Part shown: positions 29,459-36,799 of the stretch, piece after piece
Position numbering within the stretch: position 1 is the first letter of the stretch
How the letters are laid out: each line of letters begins with the position of its first letter
Assembly: GCF_000332475.2 (NCBI RefSeq)
Contig: NZ_AOGX02000013.1
Span: 62,001 to 126,000 of the forward strand
Source: Leptospira yanagawae serovar Saopaulo str. Sao Paulo = ATCC 700523
GTDB lineage: Bacteria > Spirochaetota > Leptospiria > Leptospirales > Leptospiraceae
DNA length: 64,000 nucleotides
Reading direction: 5' to 3'
Position numbers and translations under genes: made by a program
The notes under the pieces: model-generated
The model's database searches: none
Seen by the model: only the letters and a program-made list of their open reading frames with translations
Told to the model about the DNA's origin: nothing

Positions 29459-29844
29459 GAGTTAACGTCAAACATCTGCAAGGCGGTAAGCCATACACCT
29501 ACTAAAATAAATGAAATCCCGAGCCACTGCGTAAAATTCAATCTTTCTTTGAAAAAAATAGAAGAAGCAATCAGAACAATGATAAATCCACTGGAAGTGA
29601 ACACTGGATATGCAAGTGAAAGTTTTAAGCCTTTACCCAAAACATAACGATAACCAAGAAGAGCCAAACCAAAACTGGCAAGACCTGCGATGAAGTAAGG
29701 ATTAAATACAGTGAATACAAGTTTCCAAAACCCTTCTCCAGGTAAAACTTGTTTGTCTTGCATAGAAGATGTTTTGATTAAAATATTCGCCAATGCATTG
29801 AAGAATACAGCTATACAGAAGAAGAGGATGACTTGGAATTGCAT
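29455..29844 (-). CDS. SMR/EamA-type small membrane transporter
   Basis: A 129-residue protein with four membrane helices. The first carries FNALANILIKTSS and the third ends near LSLAYPVFTSSGFIIVLIAS, followed by FKERLNFTQWLGISFILVGV, typical of the small multidrug resistance/EamA half-transporter group (also ArnE/ArnF-like flippase subunits). It is coupled to the sulfatase-fold lipoprotein gene. A transporter plus a periplasmic phospho-transferase-like enzyme would fit envelope lipid or glycan modification; this is inference. Confidence 0.75.
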   Translation of the reverse strand: MQFQVILFFCIAVFFNALANILIKTSSMQDKQVLPGEGFWKLVFTVFNPYFIAGLASFGLALLGYRYVLGKGLKLSLAYPVFTSSGFIIVLIASSIFFKERLNFTQWLGISFILVGVWLTALQMFDVNS

Positions 29845-29891
29845 GGGATAGAGACAAAGTCCGATGGAAATCGGGAAGGGTCAAATAGAAA

Positions 29892-30731
29892 ATGAAACCA
29901 AAATCCTTTCGCTACAAAAATTGGGAAACTGCTTACTTAGATTCAGAAACACCAGGTCCTACACTCATTTTTTGTCATGCCAACGGTTACAGTGCCGGTT
30001 GTTATCAGTTTTATTTTGAACGATTGAAAAAACACTACCGTGTCATAGCACCAGACTTTGTTGGGCATGGACGTTCTGAATTCACATTGCAGTTCAAGAA
30101 TTGGAATGTATTTCGTGACCAAATCTTAAGCCTACTCGAACACGAACAAATCACAAACACAACCATCATTGGCCATTCTCTTGGAGGTGCCTCATCGCTT
30201 CTTGCGGCAAAAAAAGAACCTCAGAGGTTTCAAAAAGTATTGGCAATGGACCCTGTTATCCTTGGTTGGAAACTCATATTACTTTCCAAATTTTTAGAAA
30301 ATCCCCTCGCCAAAGGTGCCAAAAAAAGAAGGACCCATTTTAAATCCATAGAGCTTGTTAGGCGGTCGTTTCGTAAATTTCCTGCCTTCGCCAATTTTGA
30401 ACCATCTATTTTCGAAGATTACTTAAACTCTTGTTTCATCCGAACAGGCCAAGACGAAGAAGTAAAACTTCGATGTGACCCTAGAGTCGAAGCAAAAATC
30501 TTTGGGCATGCCCACTTCCATGTCTTTAAAAATTTCTACGGAATCAAAACCGAAAACCATATTGCGATCCCAGAAACATTCGAAGTCTGCAGTCCGAAGT
30601 ATGCGAAGTTACTAACAAATGTACATCCTAAATCAAGTGTGTCCATCTTTCCAGGTTTCACTCATTTTTTCCCCTTCGAACGACCAGAAGAAACATGGAA
30701 CTGGATGAAACAAAGATTAGAAATCAATTGA
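29892..30731 (+). CDS. alpha/beta hydrolase
   Basis: A 279-residue soluble alpha/beta-hydrolase. It has an oxyanion-type HANGYSAGCYQFYF segment, APDFVGHGRS before helix A and the nucleophile elbow GHSLGG. The C-terminal catalytic histidine is likely in FPGFTHFFPFERPEE. Length is typical of esterases and lipases. The substrate is unknown. It is divergent from the transporter/sulfatase pair with 47 bp between the starts. Confidence 0.85.
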   Translation: MKPKSFRYKNWETAYLDSETPGPTLIFCHANGYSAGCYQFYFERLKKHYRVIAPDFVGHGRSEFTLQFKNWNVFRDQILSLLEHEQITNTTIIGHSLGGASSLLAAKKEPQRFQKVLAMDPVILGWKLILLSKFLENPLAKGAKKRRTHFKSIELVRRSFRKFPAFANFEPSIFEDYLNSCFIRTGQDEEVKLRCDPRVEAKIFGHAHFHVFKNFYGIKTENHIAIPETFEVCSPKYAKLLTNVHPKSSVSIFPGFTHFFPFERPEETWNWMKQRLEIN

Positions 30732-30767
30732 AACATTGATTCAAGTTACTCTTTCAAGAAAGAGATA

Positions 30768-30876
30768 GGGCGCCTCGCACTTGTTTGGTGTCGGTTACTC
30801 TCATTCCAAAAGCGACCGCGCTTTCCGCTCCAATCTTTCGCTTTGCGAAAGGATTTCCGCTGCAATCGCTGGCGCA
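30768..30876. repeat. G+C-rich structured element downstream of VapC
   Basis: A stretch of about 110 bp that is clearly richer in G+C than its surroundings, opening with GGCGCC and closing with GGCGC. It contains a perfect hairpin CTTTCGC-TTT-GCGAAAG (30835-30851) and two CTTTCCGC/ATTTCCGC copies. It codes for nothing evident. It sits between the hydrolase and the vapC stop codon. It could be a dispersed repeat or a cassette-type recombination remnant; copies elsewhere cannot be seen from here. Confidence 0.4.
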
Positions 30877-30910
30877 ATAGAAAATGGATCTATTTGGCGA
30901 ACGAAATTTT

Positions 30911-31327
30911 TTATACATGATACAGATTTCGTAAAAACTTTCCTTTTACAGTTTTGTAAATAGAAAAATCAGAATCTATGCTAATGATATTTTCATATTC
31001 AAATTTTTCTGCAATACACATTAAGGATGCATCAGCCAAATCCATTGGTAAGTCAGAATATTTTTTCATCCGACTTTTAATATACTTCAGATCTTCAATA
31101 CTAAGATTAAAGATTTGGATACCACCTCGTTCAATCCATTCCAAAAAATCAGATTGCGCTTCAACTGAGAAAGAAAGTAGGTATATAACTTCTGTTACCA
31201 CAGGCCAGGAAGAGATCAATTCTCCCTTAAATGATTTCAAATATTTAAGAATTGATTTGTGAAACTTGTCTTTTTCGTTAAATAAAGCGATGATGGGACC
31301 AGAATCAATGAGTGCTACGTTTTTCAT
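30911..31327 (-). CDS. PIN-domain toxin (VapC-like)
   Basis: A 138-residue PIN-domain ribonuclease. The acidic active-site residues are Asp8 (LIDSGPI), Glu46 (VVTEV), Asp96/Asp99 (MDLADASL) and Asp118/Asp120 (SIDSDF). Its start overlaps the end of the antitoxin gene by 23 bp, the normal VapBC order. VapC toxins cleave specific tRNAs or rRNA sites; the target here is unknown. Confidence 0.88.
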   Translation of the reverse strand: MKNVALIDSGPIIALFNEKDKFHKSILKYLKSFKGELISSWPVVTEVIYLLSFSVEAQSDFLEWIERGGIQIFNLSIEDLKYIKSRMKKYSDLPMDLADASLMCIAEKFEYENIISIDSDFSIYKTVKGKFLRNLYHV

Positions 31328-31565
31328 TTTTCTTCCGTAGGTTATCTTGCAGGTATTTTTTTCGATTTTTGGCTAAATCAACCTTTCCGGAATTATGTTT
31401 TCCAAATAAATCTGAGCCCAATTCAAACGGAGTTTTACGATGCAATCGATTCTGTAAATATTCCAAAATTGATTGTTTTACGATTTCTGTTCGACTTTTC
31501 CCTTCCGATTTTGCAAGCGAATCTAATTCTCTTTCCAAATCTGGTGGGAGGCGTAAACTAATCAT
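31305..31565 (-). CDS. ribbon-helix-helix antitoxin partner of VapC
   Basis: An 86-residue protein beginning MISLRLPPDLERELDSLA, a typical RHH/CopG DNA-binding N terminus. A basic, flexible C terminus follows that would bind and neutralise the PIN toxin. It precedes and overlaps the toxin gene. A perfect 11-bp palindrome 9 bp upstream of its start is a likely autoregulatory operator. Confidence 0.85.
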   Translation of the reverse strand: MISLRLPPDLERELDSLAKSEGKSRTEIVKQSILEYLQNRLHRKTPFELGSDLFGKHNSGKVDLAKNRKKYLQDNLRKKNEKRSTH

Positions 31566-31574
31566 AATACCAAA

Positions 31575-31585
31575 ATGTACTACAT
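31575..31585. promoter_or_regulatory. palindromic operator candidate for vapBC
   Basis: ATGTACTACAT, perfect inverted repeat with one central base, starting 9 bp upstream of the antitoxin ATG. RHH antitoxins usually repress their own operon at such sites. Confidence 0.45.
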
Positions 31586-31629
31586 ATCTGTCTTACAGTC
31601 AAATCGTATTTTACACTTTTCCTGATTTT

Positions 31630-31773
31630 TTAAATTTTCTTTCTGCTTATGCTTTGTTTCGATTTCATCCAAAACAAAACCCTTCCTCGGACAGGCATTA
31701 GGCGAATATCATTCCCACTTGCATCAAAGCTTGCACTGCCTCCTTCCCATCGCCAAATGATCTCTCCAACTAA
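31630..31773 (-). pseudogene. possible C-terminal gene remnant
   Basis: An open stretch of 47 codons without a start codon, reading EIIWRWEGGSASFDASGND then IRLMPVRGRVLFW before a basic tail and a stop. A stop codon lies directly upstream. The composition is protein-like and resembles the end of an exported beta-rich protein, unlike the T/C-rich sequence around it. No family is assigned. Confidence 0.3.
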
Positions 31774-31888
31774 CTAGTTTATCATCATTCCCCCAAGTTT
31801 ACCTACTCCTCAATTTTTTCCGTTTCCACTAGACTATTACACCAATTCCTTCTTGCCTCCTTGAAACGCTTCTCTCAAATTTGATCCT

Positions 31889-32578
31889 ATGAAACACGGC
31901 AAACAAATGAGACCTAACGGTATTTCTTGGTATTTCTTGGTATTTCTTGTTTTTTTTAGTGCTCTCTTAGGCGCTTGCAAAACTTCGAAAGAGAATAACG
32001 ACGACACCACCATACTCGCCATACTCCTCGCACACTCGGCTTCCGCTCCTTGTTCCACAAGGTGTCATATGTTTTTATCAGCAAATACACCTCGTGGTTT
32101 TATTGGTGCAGGTGGAATTGTAGGTGCTGATGCAGTTTGCAATGGTGATTTAAATAAGATCAGTGGCAAAACGTATAAAGCCATGGTATCCGTTCCTGGA
32201 GTGAGAGAAGCACTCGGCAATCCGACGGGTACAATGACTTACACCGATTGGGTATTCAAAGCCAATACTTTCTATTCCAATAGCATTGACACGTCCAATA
32301 CAACGGGTGCAACAACCACTTCCAACCGAATCTTTAGAGATTCCAATACCACCATGCAAATGAATTTTGCCCTTGGAACGAACGGAACTCGGTTCTGGAC
32401 AGGGATGACGATCACAGGAGGAAACTTAGCCAACGATGTCAATTGTACAAATTGGACTAGTTCCAATGTAGGAGTGAGTGGAGTCACAGGAGTTGTGGGT
32501 GCAAGCACAACCACTCTTGTGGAAACGACAACTGACACCTGTAATGTTGCAAAGAAAATTGTTTGTGTAGAGCAGTAG
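31889..32578 (+). CDS. DUF1554 surface lipoprotein with tandem repeat in signal peptide
   Basis: A 229-residue predicted lipoprotein; the signal ends SALLGAC (Cys30). The mature part has the DUF1554 pattern seen in leptospiral Len/LfhA-like host-ligand proteins: CHMFLSANTPRGFIGAGGIV, then GADAVCNGD, a YKAMVSVPG segment and paired cysteines toward the end (VNCTNWTS, DTCNVAKKIVCVEQ). Three exact copies of GGTATTTCTT lie in the codons for the signal peptide core. A change in copy number by one would shift the frame, so expression may be phase variable. It is followed by a strong hairpin. Confidence 0.8.
   Translation: MKHGKQMRPNGISWYFLVFLVFFSALLGACKTSKENNDDTTILAILLAHSASAPCSTRCHMFLSANTPRGFIGAGGIVGADAVCNGDLNKISGKTYKAMVSVPGVREALGNPTGTMTYTDWVFKANTFYSNSIDTSNTTGATTTSNRIFRDSNTTMQMNFALGTNGTRFWTGMTITGGNLANDVNCTNWTSSNVGVSGVTGVVGASTTTLVETTTDTCNVAKKIVCVEQ
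31919..31948 (+). repeat. 10-bp tandem repeat, three copies
   Basis: GGTATTTCTT repeated three times without mismatch, inside the signal-peptide codons of the DUF1554 lipoprotein gene. Ten is not a multiple of three, so loss or gain of one unit changes the frame. Confidence 0.9.
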
Positions 32579-32592
32579 GTTCCCAATTTATA

Positions 32593-32627
32593 AACAGGAG
32601 TCAGGTGGTGGTCACTTGACTCCTGTT
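32593..32627. terminator. strong hairpin after the DUF1554 gene
   Basis: AACAGGAGTCA pairs perfectly with TGACTCCTGTT (11 bp), and the inner GTG/CAC can extend the stem. It starts 15 bp past the stop codon. It lacks a long T run on the plus strand. Confidence 0.6.
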
Positions 32628-32726
32628 AGTTAGTTGCCCTACTTTTGTATGAGTAAAAAAACGTTTCCTCTTTTTTACATTCACATTGAGTTCGAGAAGC
32701 AAAGAAGCGGATATTCGGTCAGTCGC

Positions 32727-33632
32727 CTATGATTGGTTTAAATACTGTTTTAAGTCAAATACTTGTTCACAGTGATGAGCTAGGTAACTTGATTGCAAAA
32801 ATTTTGATTCCTCCAATTTTTTGGATATGAATTCAGGAAGATGTATCCAATAAAATGTTGTTCGATTTGTTTTTTCATCCATCGTTCCGCAAATGGCTCC
32901 CACTCCACCACCAGGAATTGCAAATACCTTCGAACCTGGAAGTTTTGCAACTCTAGTGACTGAAGCTGTACGAGAAGTATTAAAATCTTTACTATAGTAA
33001 AAACCAGAAATTTTATAATACCCTTGTGATAAGTTTGCTTCATCTCCATAATCGCCACCTGGCCTTTGTTGTCCTGCAGAAGTATTTTGTATCGGATTCC
33101 CATTTGCATCCGTGGCTTCGTAAGTAACATTTGAAACTTTTTCAAATTTTACACTTACAGGTAATCCTCTATCGATATCTCTTTTTTGAACGTAAATACG
33201 ATTGCTTTCACTGTTGAGATTAACTTTGAAATTCGACTTTTGGTCTAATTCAACCTCAACCCATCGATTATAGTGTAAATAAGAACCAGAAAAGTAATCT
33301 ACAGCAAACCCAATTGGAGCACCAACAAGGAAAATCAAATTCCATCCAAACAACATATGTATTTCTTTGGTAACTTCAATCTCCTTTGGTTCAAAACCAT
33401 CCTTCTCTATCCTTAGCTTATATTGTCTGTTTGGACCTTTTTTGGGAGTATCGATTAAACTTGCACCAAACGTTTCCCCAATTTTTTCGCCATCTAAATA
33501 AATATGACTATCGGCGGGAGCTTTGACAAAAATTGCCTGCATACCATCATCCCTAGCACTCATCGTAGCACAGTTGTTAATGGAAAAAATGAAAGCAATT
33601 AAACTTAAATGAACTGAGATTTTTTCAAACAT
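32727..33632 (-). CDS. PEGA-like lipoprotein of unknown function
   Basis: A 301-residue predicted lipoprotein; the signal ends IFSINNC (Cys21). A PEGA-like domain follows at about residues 33-90 (VKAPADSHIYLDGEKIGETF, YKLRIEKDGFEPKEIEV). Then comes a hydrophobic hairpin (MLFGWNLIFLVGAPIGFAVD) that may insert in or lie on a membrane, and a beta-rich C-terminal part. Similar PEGA-plus-hydrophobic-hairpin layouts occur in other small bacterial lipoproteins. Function unknown. The 290 bp upstream are A+T-rich and contain a large inverted repeat. Confidence 0.65.
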   Translation of the reverse strand: MFEKISVHLSLIAFIFSINNCATMSARDDGMQAIFVKAPADSHIYLDGEKIGETFGASLIDTPKKGPNRQYKLRIEKDGFEPKEIEVTKEIHMLFGWNLIFLVGAPIGFAVDYFSGSYLHYNRWVEVELDQKSNFKVNLNSESNRIYVQKRDIDRGLPVSVKFEKVSNVTYEATDANGNPIQNTSAGQQRPGGDYGDEANLSQGYYKISGFYYSKDFNTSRTASVTRVAKLPGSKVFAIPGGGVGAICGTMDEKTNRTTFYWIHLPEFISKKLEESKFLQSSYLAHHCEQVFDLKQYLNQS

Positions 33633-33770
33633 TTTGGAAGTCCTCTTATCTTCTAAAACTAATGAAAAAACCGTAATTTACAAATAAGTCAAATGTTTTT
33701 AAAATCATAGAAAATTCTAGTAATCGAATCAACATTTCTAGCTTTTCTCTATGGAAAATAGTAATTAAAA

Positions 33771-33822
33771 TCAGGTTAACGAAATTAGAAATTTCCAGAT
33801 TCAAAGAGGTAAATTAACCTGA
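33771..33822. repeat. nested inverted repeat in A+T-rich intergenic region
   Basis: TCAGGTTAA and TTAACCTGA form 9-bp arms 34 bp apart, and GAAATT/AAATTTC form an inner stem between them. The region 33633-33922 has no gene; besides this element I see only A+T-rich sequence that could hold the promoter of the PEGA-like gene. Confidence 0.5.
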
Positions 33823-33922
33823 ATTATTAAAAAAAATAAATATATAAATTATGGTCTCTATACTGACTCCCGAAGTAGAACAGTTTGTTCCTGCTTTTCG
33901 ACATTGATTCCGAATCGTTCAT

Positions 33923-34490
33923 TCATCCTCCATCCCCCCACCTTCTCTCCTCAACTTCAATCAAATCAACACTTCTCGATACCGGCCCACAATACAATAA
34001 ACTGATTGTAAATAAGATTAGATTCGGTTCCAAAAGATGCCGAAACGATATCGATTTCCCCCTAGTCTCTCCTTCTGACAGTTTGATTTCCTGAATTCCT
34101 TTTTTTGTAATCTGAATGGAAGGGCAAACGACTTGGTCTTCGCTTAAAAATTCACATTTGTTTGAACCATAAGGAACAGTCGGATTCTTTGGATCATACG
34201 GTTCTCTAAATTGAAAGCCATGATAAATTGTTAGATCACTTGTTTGGCAATAAAAGAACGAGGCATCGCCATACCTTAGTTTAGTGATCGCATAATACTC
34301 TCCCAGTTTTAGAGGGGTTGCCATGGAAGGATCCGACGGCCGAAGATTTGCTTTTTTTATAAGATGGTCTTGCGGGGAACAATTGTAATCCCCATGGCAT
34401 TCATTTGGATCTTGGAAGATTTTTGTTTCTACTACTACATAGAAGAAGAAGGGTCAGGAGAGATAAGGAAATGTATAGGTATTTTTTCAC
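33923..34490 (-). pseudogene. lipoprotein gene split by a frameshift
   Basis: A GTG at 34490 opens a clear lipoprotein signal, KKYLYISLSLLTLLLLCSS, which then runs into a stop after 28 codons. One base over, the frame is open from 34453 to 33923 and continues as a sensible mature protein: ETKIFQDPNECHGDYNCS, ANLRPSDPS, LKLGEYYAITKLRYGDASFF. The frame change is one base near the AGTAGTAG tract (34431-34437). The long open frame has no start codon of its own before an internal ATG at 34324. The protein would have about 180 residues with several cysteines. It may be a pseudogene, a sequencing error or a real frameshift site. Confidence 0.6.
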
Positions 34491-34668
34491 TTAGTTTTAT
34501 TTACATTTTATAGTTAGGTTTCGAAACTAAATCTGATTTTTGATCAACTTGAAATATTCTAAAATTATATTCACAGGGATAGGACAAGTTCCTAGGTAAG
34601 AATTTATTTATGATAAAGATTTACAAACTCATCAAAAATTTCTTTCCATTACTAGATTCATTCAAACA

Positions 34669-34960
34669 TTATTCTTTCACTTTTTGTAAATCAAACCTTT
34701 GGCTCTTTGCAACGAGTAAAGCTTGGTCTAAACATTCACGTGCGTTAAAAAGCAAGTAAGAAGCAAGTCTATCTTTAATACTATCAGTATTCGAATCTTT
34801 CCAATTGCATTCGGATAGGTGTAGAAGCTACGCCATAGTCTTTCGCAATTGAGGCAGTATGAATTTCATTGTAATGCATTAGGTGCAACAAGATTCTCGA
34901 TGCAGTTTTATTTCCAAATATACCATCAAGTATCATAGCTGATTTGTATAAGTCTACCAA
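34669..34960 (-). pseudogene. remnants of a winged-helix regulator and partner
   Basis: From a TTG at 34960 the frame gives 58 residues with a winged-helix pattern: VDLYKSAMILDGIFGNKTAS, RILLHLMHYNEIHTASIA, KDYGVASTPIRMQLERFEY, then a stop at 34784. The recognition helix is complete but the wing and C terminus are missing. Directly after, in another frame, a second piece (SIKDRLASYLLFNARECLDQ, ALLVAKSQRFDLQKVKE) ends at 34669. Together they look like a decayed regulator gene. The rest of 34491-35108 shows no other feature I can support. Confidence 0.5.
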
Positions 34961-35108
34961 AGAGTATCAATTAAAAAATAGTCTATATATGCTAAAAACT
35001 AGTCCATAGAGTGAGGTATCATACCGGGATTAGTGAAATAGCACAACTTTAATCTACGAAGGAAATTTTGAGAATGGGCGTAGCTTACGAAAACTCTTCC
35101 CATTTCTC

Positions 35109-35816
35109 TCATAACCAAGCTAACACCTGCACACCTGGCGAATAATGAGTAAGATCTGGTTTTAAAAAATCGGTGAGACCATCAAATGCCGTATAACAAA
35201 TGTTTAGCTTCTGAATATCCACTTGGAACAATTCCCAAGGTTTATGGTGCACATCCAATGCAGTTTCATACGGATCCTTCCCCCGATACAAAGAGTACCT
35301 TTCTGTGAGCCAAAGTTCCCTTGGGTTTGGATGTTTGATCGGATCTGTGACTTGGAATTCCAGCTCTATCCGGGACCGTTTCCCATTCAGATGGTACGTA
35401 TTCTTTGTTCGTTGGATTTTAGAATGCTGGTATGGTAAGCCCGATGCCAAACGTGCAAACAAAGTCGGGATCCATTTTTCCGCTTCGATACTCAAAAAAT
35501 ACACACCAGGTTTTCCGTCTTTTTTCACATAAGTACGTAAATTCACTTCGCGGAAGGTAGAAAGGATTGGGATGGGAAACGTAAACCTTGGATGTACCTT
35601 GTCCATGGTAAAGGCAACAACAGAAATCCAATGATTTCCATCAATCTGATCCAATTCCAAATGCCGAGGAACCAAGGAACGGAGAATATTTGGATCCACT
35701 TGGTAGTGTAAAAAAATCACATCATTCCATTCCTGGTACCAAAACCAAGGTTTTGCTGGTAAGGGCCAAGGCCTGTGGCCTATCGCATTTAAGATGGAAT
35801 GGATTGGATCATTCAT
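35109..35816 (-). CDS. DUF2071 (YqjF-like) protein
   Basis: A 235-residue soluble protein with the DUF2071 pattern: RPWPLPAKPWFWYQEWNDVI at the N terminus, LRSLVPRHLELD, then WISVVAFTMDKV and FREVNLRTYVKKDGKPGVYF. YqjF from Bacillus belongs to this family, which is thought to have an acetoacetate-decarboxylase-like fold, but its role is not settled. Full length. It lies alone between the remnant region and the MazEF-like module. Confidence 0.8.
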   Translation of the reverse strand: MNDPIHSILNAIGHRPWPLPAKPWFWYQEWNDVIFLHYQVDPNILRSLVPRHLELDQIDGNHWISVVAFTMDKVHPRFTFPIPILSTFREVNLRTYVKKDGKPGVYFLSIEAEKWIPTLFARLASGLPYQHSKIQRTKNTYHLNGKRSRIELEFQVTDPIKHPNPRELWLTERYSLYRGKDPYETALDVHHKPWELFQVDIQKLNICYTAFDGLTDFLKPDLTHYSPGVQVLAWL

Positions 35817-35859
35817 AGGAAAAGAATTTGTGATACTTACAAAACAACTTCCCTAAGTT

Positions 35860-36008
35860 GTCCCACCCTAAAGTTTGGGAAACTGGGACGTTTGGGACTT
35901 GCATTAAGCTTACGCACGCTAGGCGAATTCCAAAAGAGAATTTACTACAGGCCGAGCAAAGTTTTGTGCCGAAGCATAGTGGTAAGTCGTTGTTATGCGT
36001 ATTGCCCA
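35860..36008. repeat. structured non-coding stretch downstream of MazF
   Basis: Begins with GTCCCA/TGGGAC arms (35860-35889), followed by GGACTTGCATTAAGC, GCTAGGCG and inverted GCCGAGC/GCCGAAG-like pieces, and reaches the mazF stop codon. It codes for nothing evident and is more G+C-rich and palindromic than the surroundings. The layout next to a toxin gene parallels the element beside vapC, though the two sequences differ. Confidence 0.3.
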
Positions 36009-36350
36009 TTAGTCCAGAGAAAGTACTAATTTGATTCCATCTTCAATTTTTTTCATATTTTTTGTTTTCAGATGTGATGCTTTACTAATGAATCTGTCTC
36101 GATCAAGAGTAACAATTTGCGAAACATTTACGATCGAATCTTTCGAAAGATTTGATTCCTTTCGACTTAGCGGCACATTACCAGGAGCCTTCGCTAGATT
36201 CAAATTTGTTGTCAATGGGACTACAACAATTGTATTAATATTACTTTCGTTAAAGGCATCGTTTTGAACGATTAAAACAGGTCTATTAAAGCCAGGTTCA
36301 CTTCCAAAAGGAATTCCTAGATCGACCCACCAAATTTCACCACGAGTCAT
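36009..36350 (-). CDS. MazF/PemK-type toxin endoribonuclease
   Basis: A 113-residue MazF-fold protein: RGEIWWVDLGIPFGSEPGFN, RPVLIVQND, then TIVVVPLTTNL and a SIVNVSQIVTLDRDRF strand. It carries the conserved RPVLI basic patch and the Thr in PLTTN used by the family to cut mRNA. The gene overlaps its antitoxin by 14 bp. Confidence 0.92.
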   Translation of the reverse strand: MTRGEIWWVDLGIPFGSEPGFNRPVLIVQNDAFNESNINTIVVVPLTTNLNLAKAPGNVPLSRKESNLSKDSIVNVSQIVTLDRDRFISKASHLKTKNMKKIEDGIKLVLSLD

Positions 36351-36585
36351 TTTTAAGACTCTTTCTTAGATTCGTGACAGACATATTCGATATAGGGTTA
36401 TCAACTATATTTATATTATGCGTATACACTTCATTTAATTTGTCAGTTATATTTTCTTTTGAATGATTTTGAATGAATTCTTCGATAGCTTTTGCGAATA
36501 ATTGACTTCGAGGAATACCGAGTTTTTTTGCAGTATTTTCAGCAGATAGGAAGAGATCATCTGGTATAGAAATAGCTGTCTTCAT
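36337..36585 (-). CDS. antitoxin partner of MazF (RHH type)
   Basis: An 82-residue protein from the ATG at 36585, beginning MKTAISIPDDLFLSAENTAK, a ribbon-helix-helix DNA-binding start, with GIPRSQLFAKAIEEFI next and an acidic C-terminal tail for toxin binding. A longer frame upstream to 36711 exists, but the family start is at this methionine. Two GTATAAC direct repeats lie just upstream as a likely operator. Confidence 0.85.
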   Translation of the reverse strand: MKTAISIPDDLFLSAENTAKKLGIPRSQLFAKAIEEFIQNHSKENITDKLNEVYTHNINIVDNPISNMSVTNLRKSLKNDSW

Positions 36586-36592
36586 GTAGTAA

Positions 36593-36610
36593 GTATAACT
36601 GGGGTATAAC
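36593..36610. promoter_or_regulatory. direct-repeat operator candidate for mazEF
   Basis: GTATAAC occurs at 36593-36599 and 36604-36610, 11 bp apart (one helical turn), starting 8 bp before the antitoxin start. It fits cooperative binding of RHH dimers. Confidence 0.4.
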
Positions 36611-36722
36611 CAAGTATCAAGTGCTTTTTCAAGCGATCGTCTTTTTTTCTTAATCAAATCAGAGTCGTACCCATGTCCTGAGGCATTCATTTTGGAAATT
36701 AAACATAACACTTTCTAAACGA

Positions 36723-36784
36723 GAAAGGAATCCATTTCTAAAGGACAGATGAAACTCCAATTGAAATTGACCCCTATTCCTTTC
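36723..36784. repeat. inverted repeat between antitoxin and lpdA
   Basis: GAAAGGAAT and ATTCCTTTC form 9-bp perfect arms 44 bp apart in the region past the lpdA stop. It may end lpdA transcripts, though the loop is large. Confidence 0.35.
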
Positions 36785-36799
36785 CTTTAGCTTTTACCC

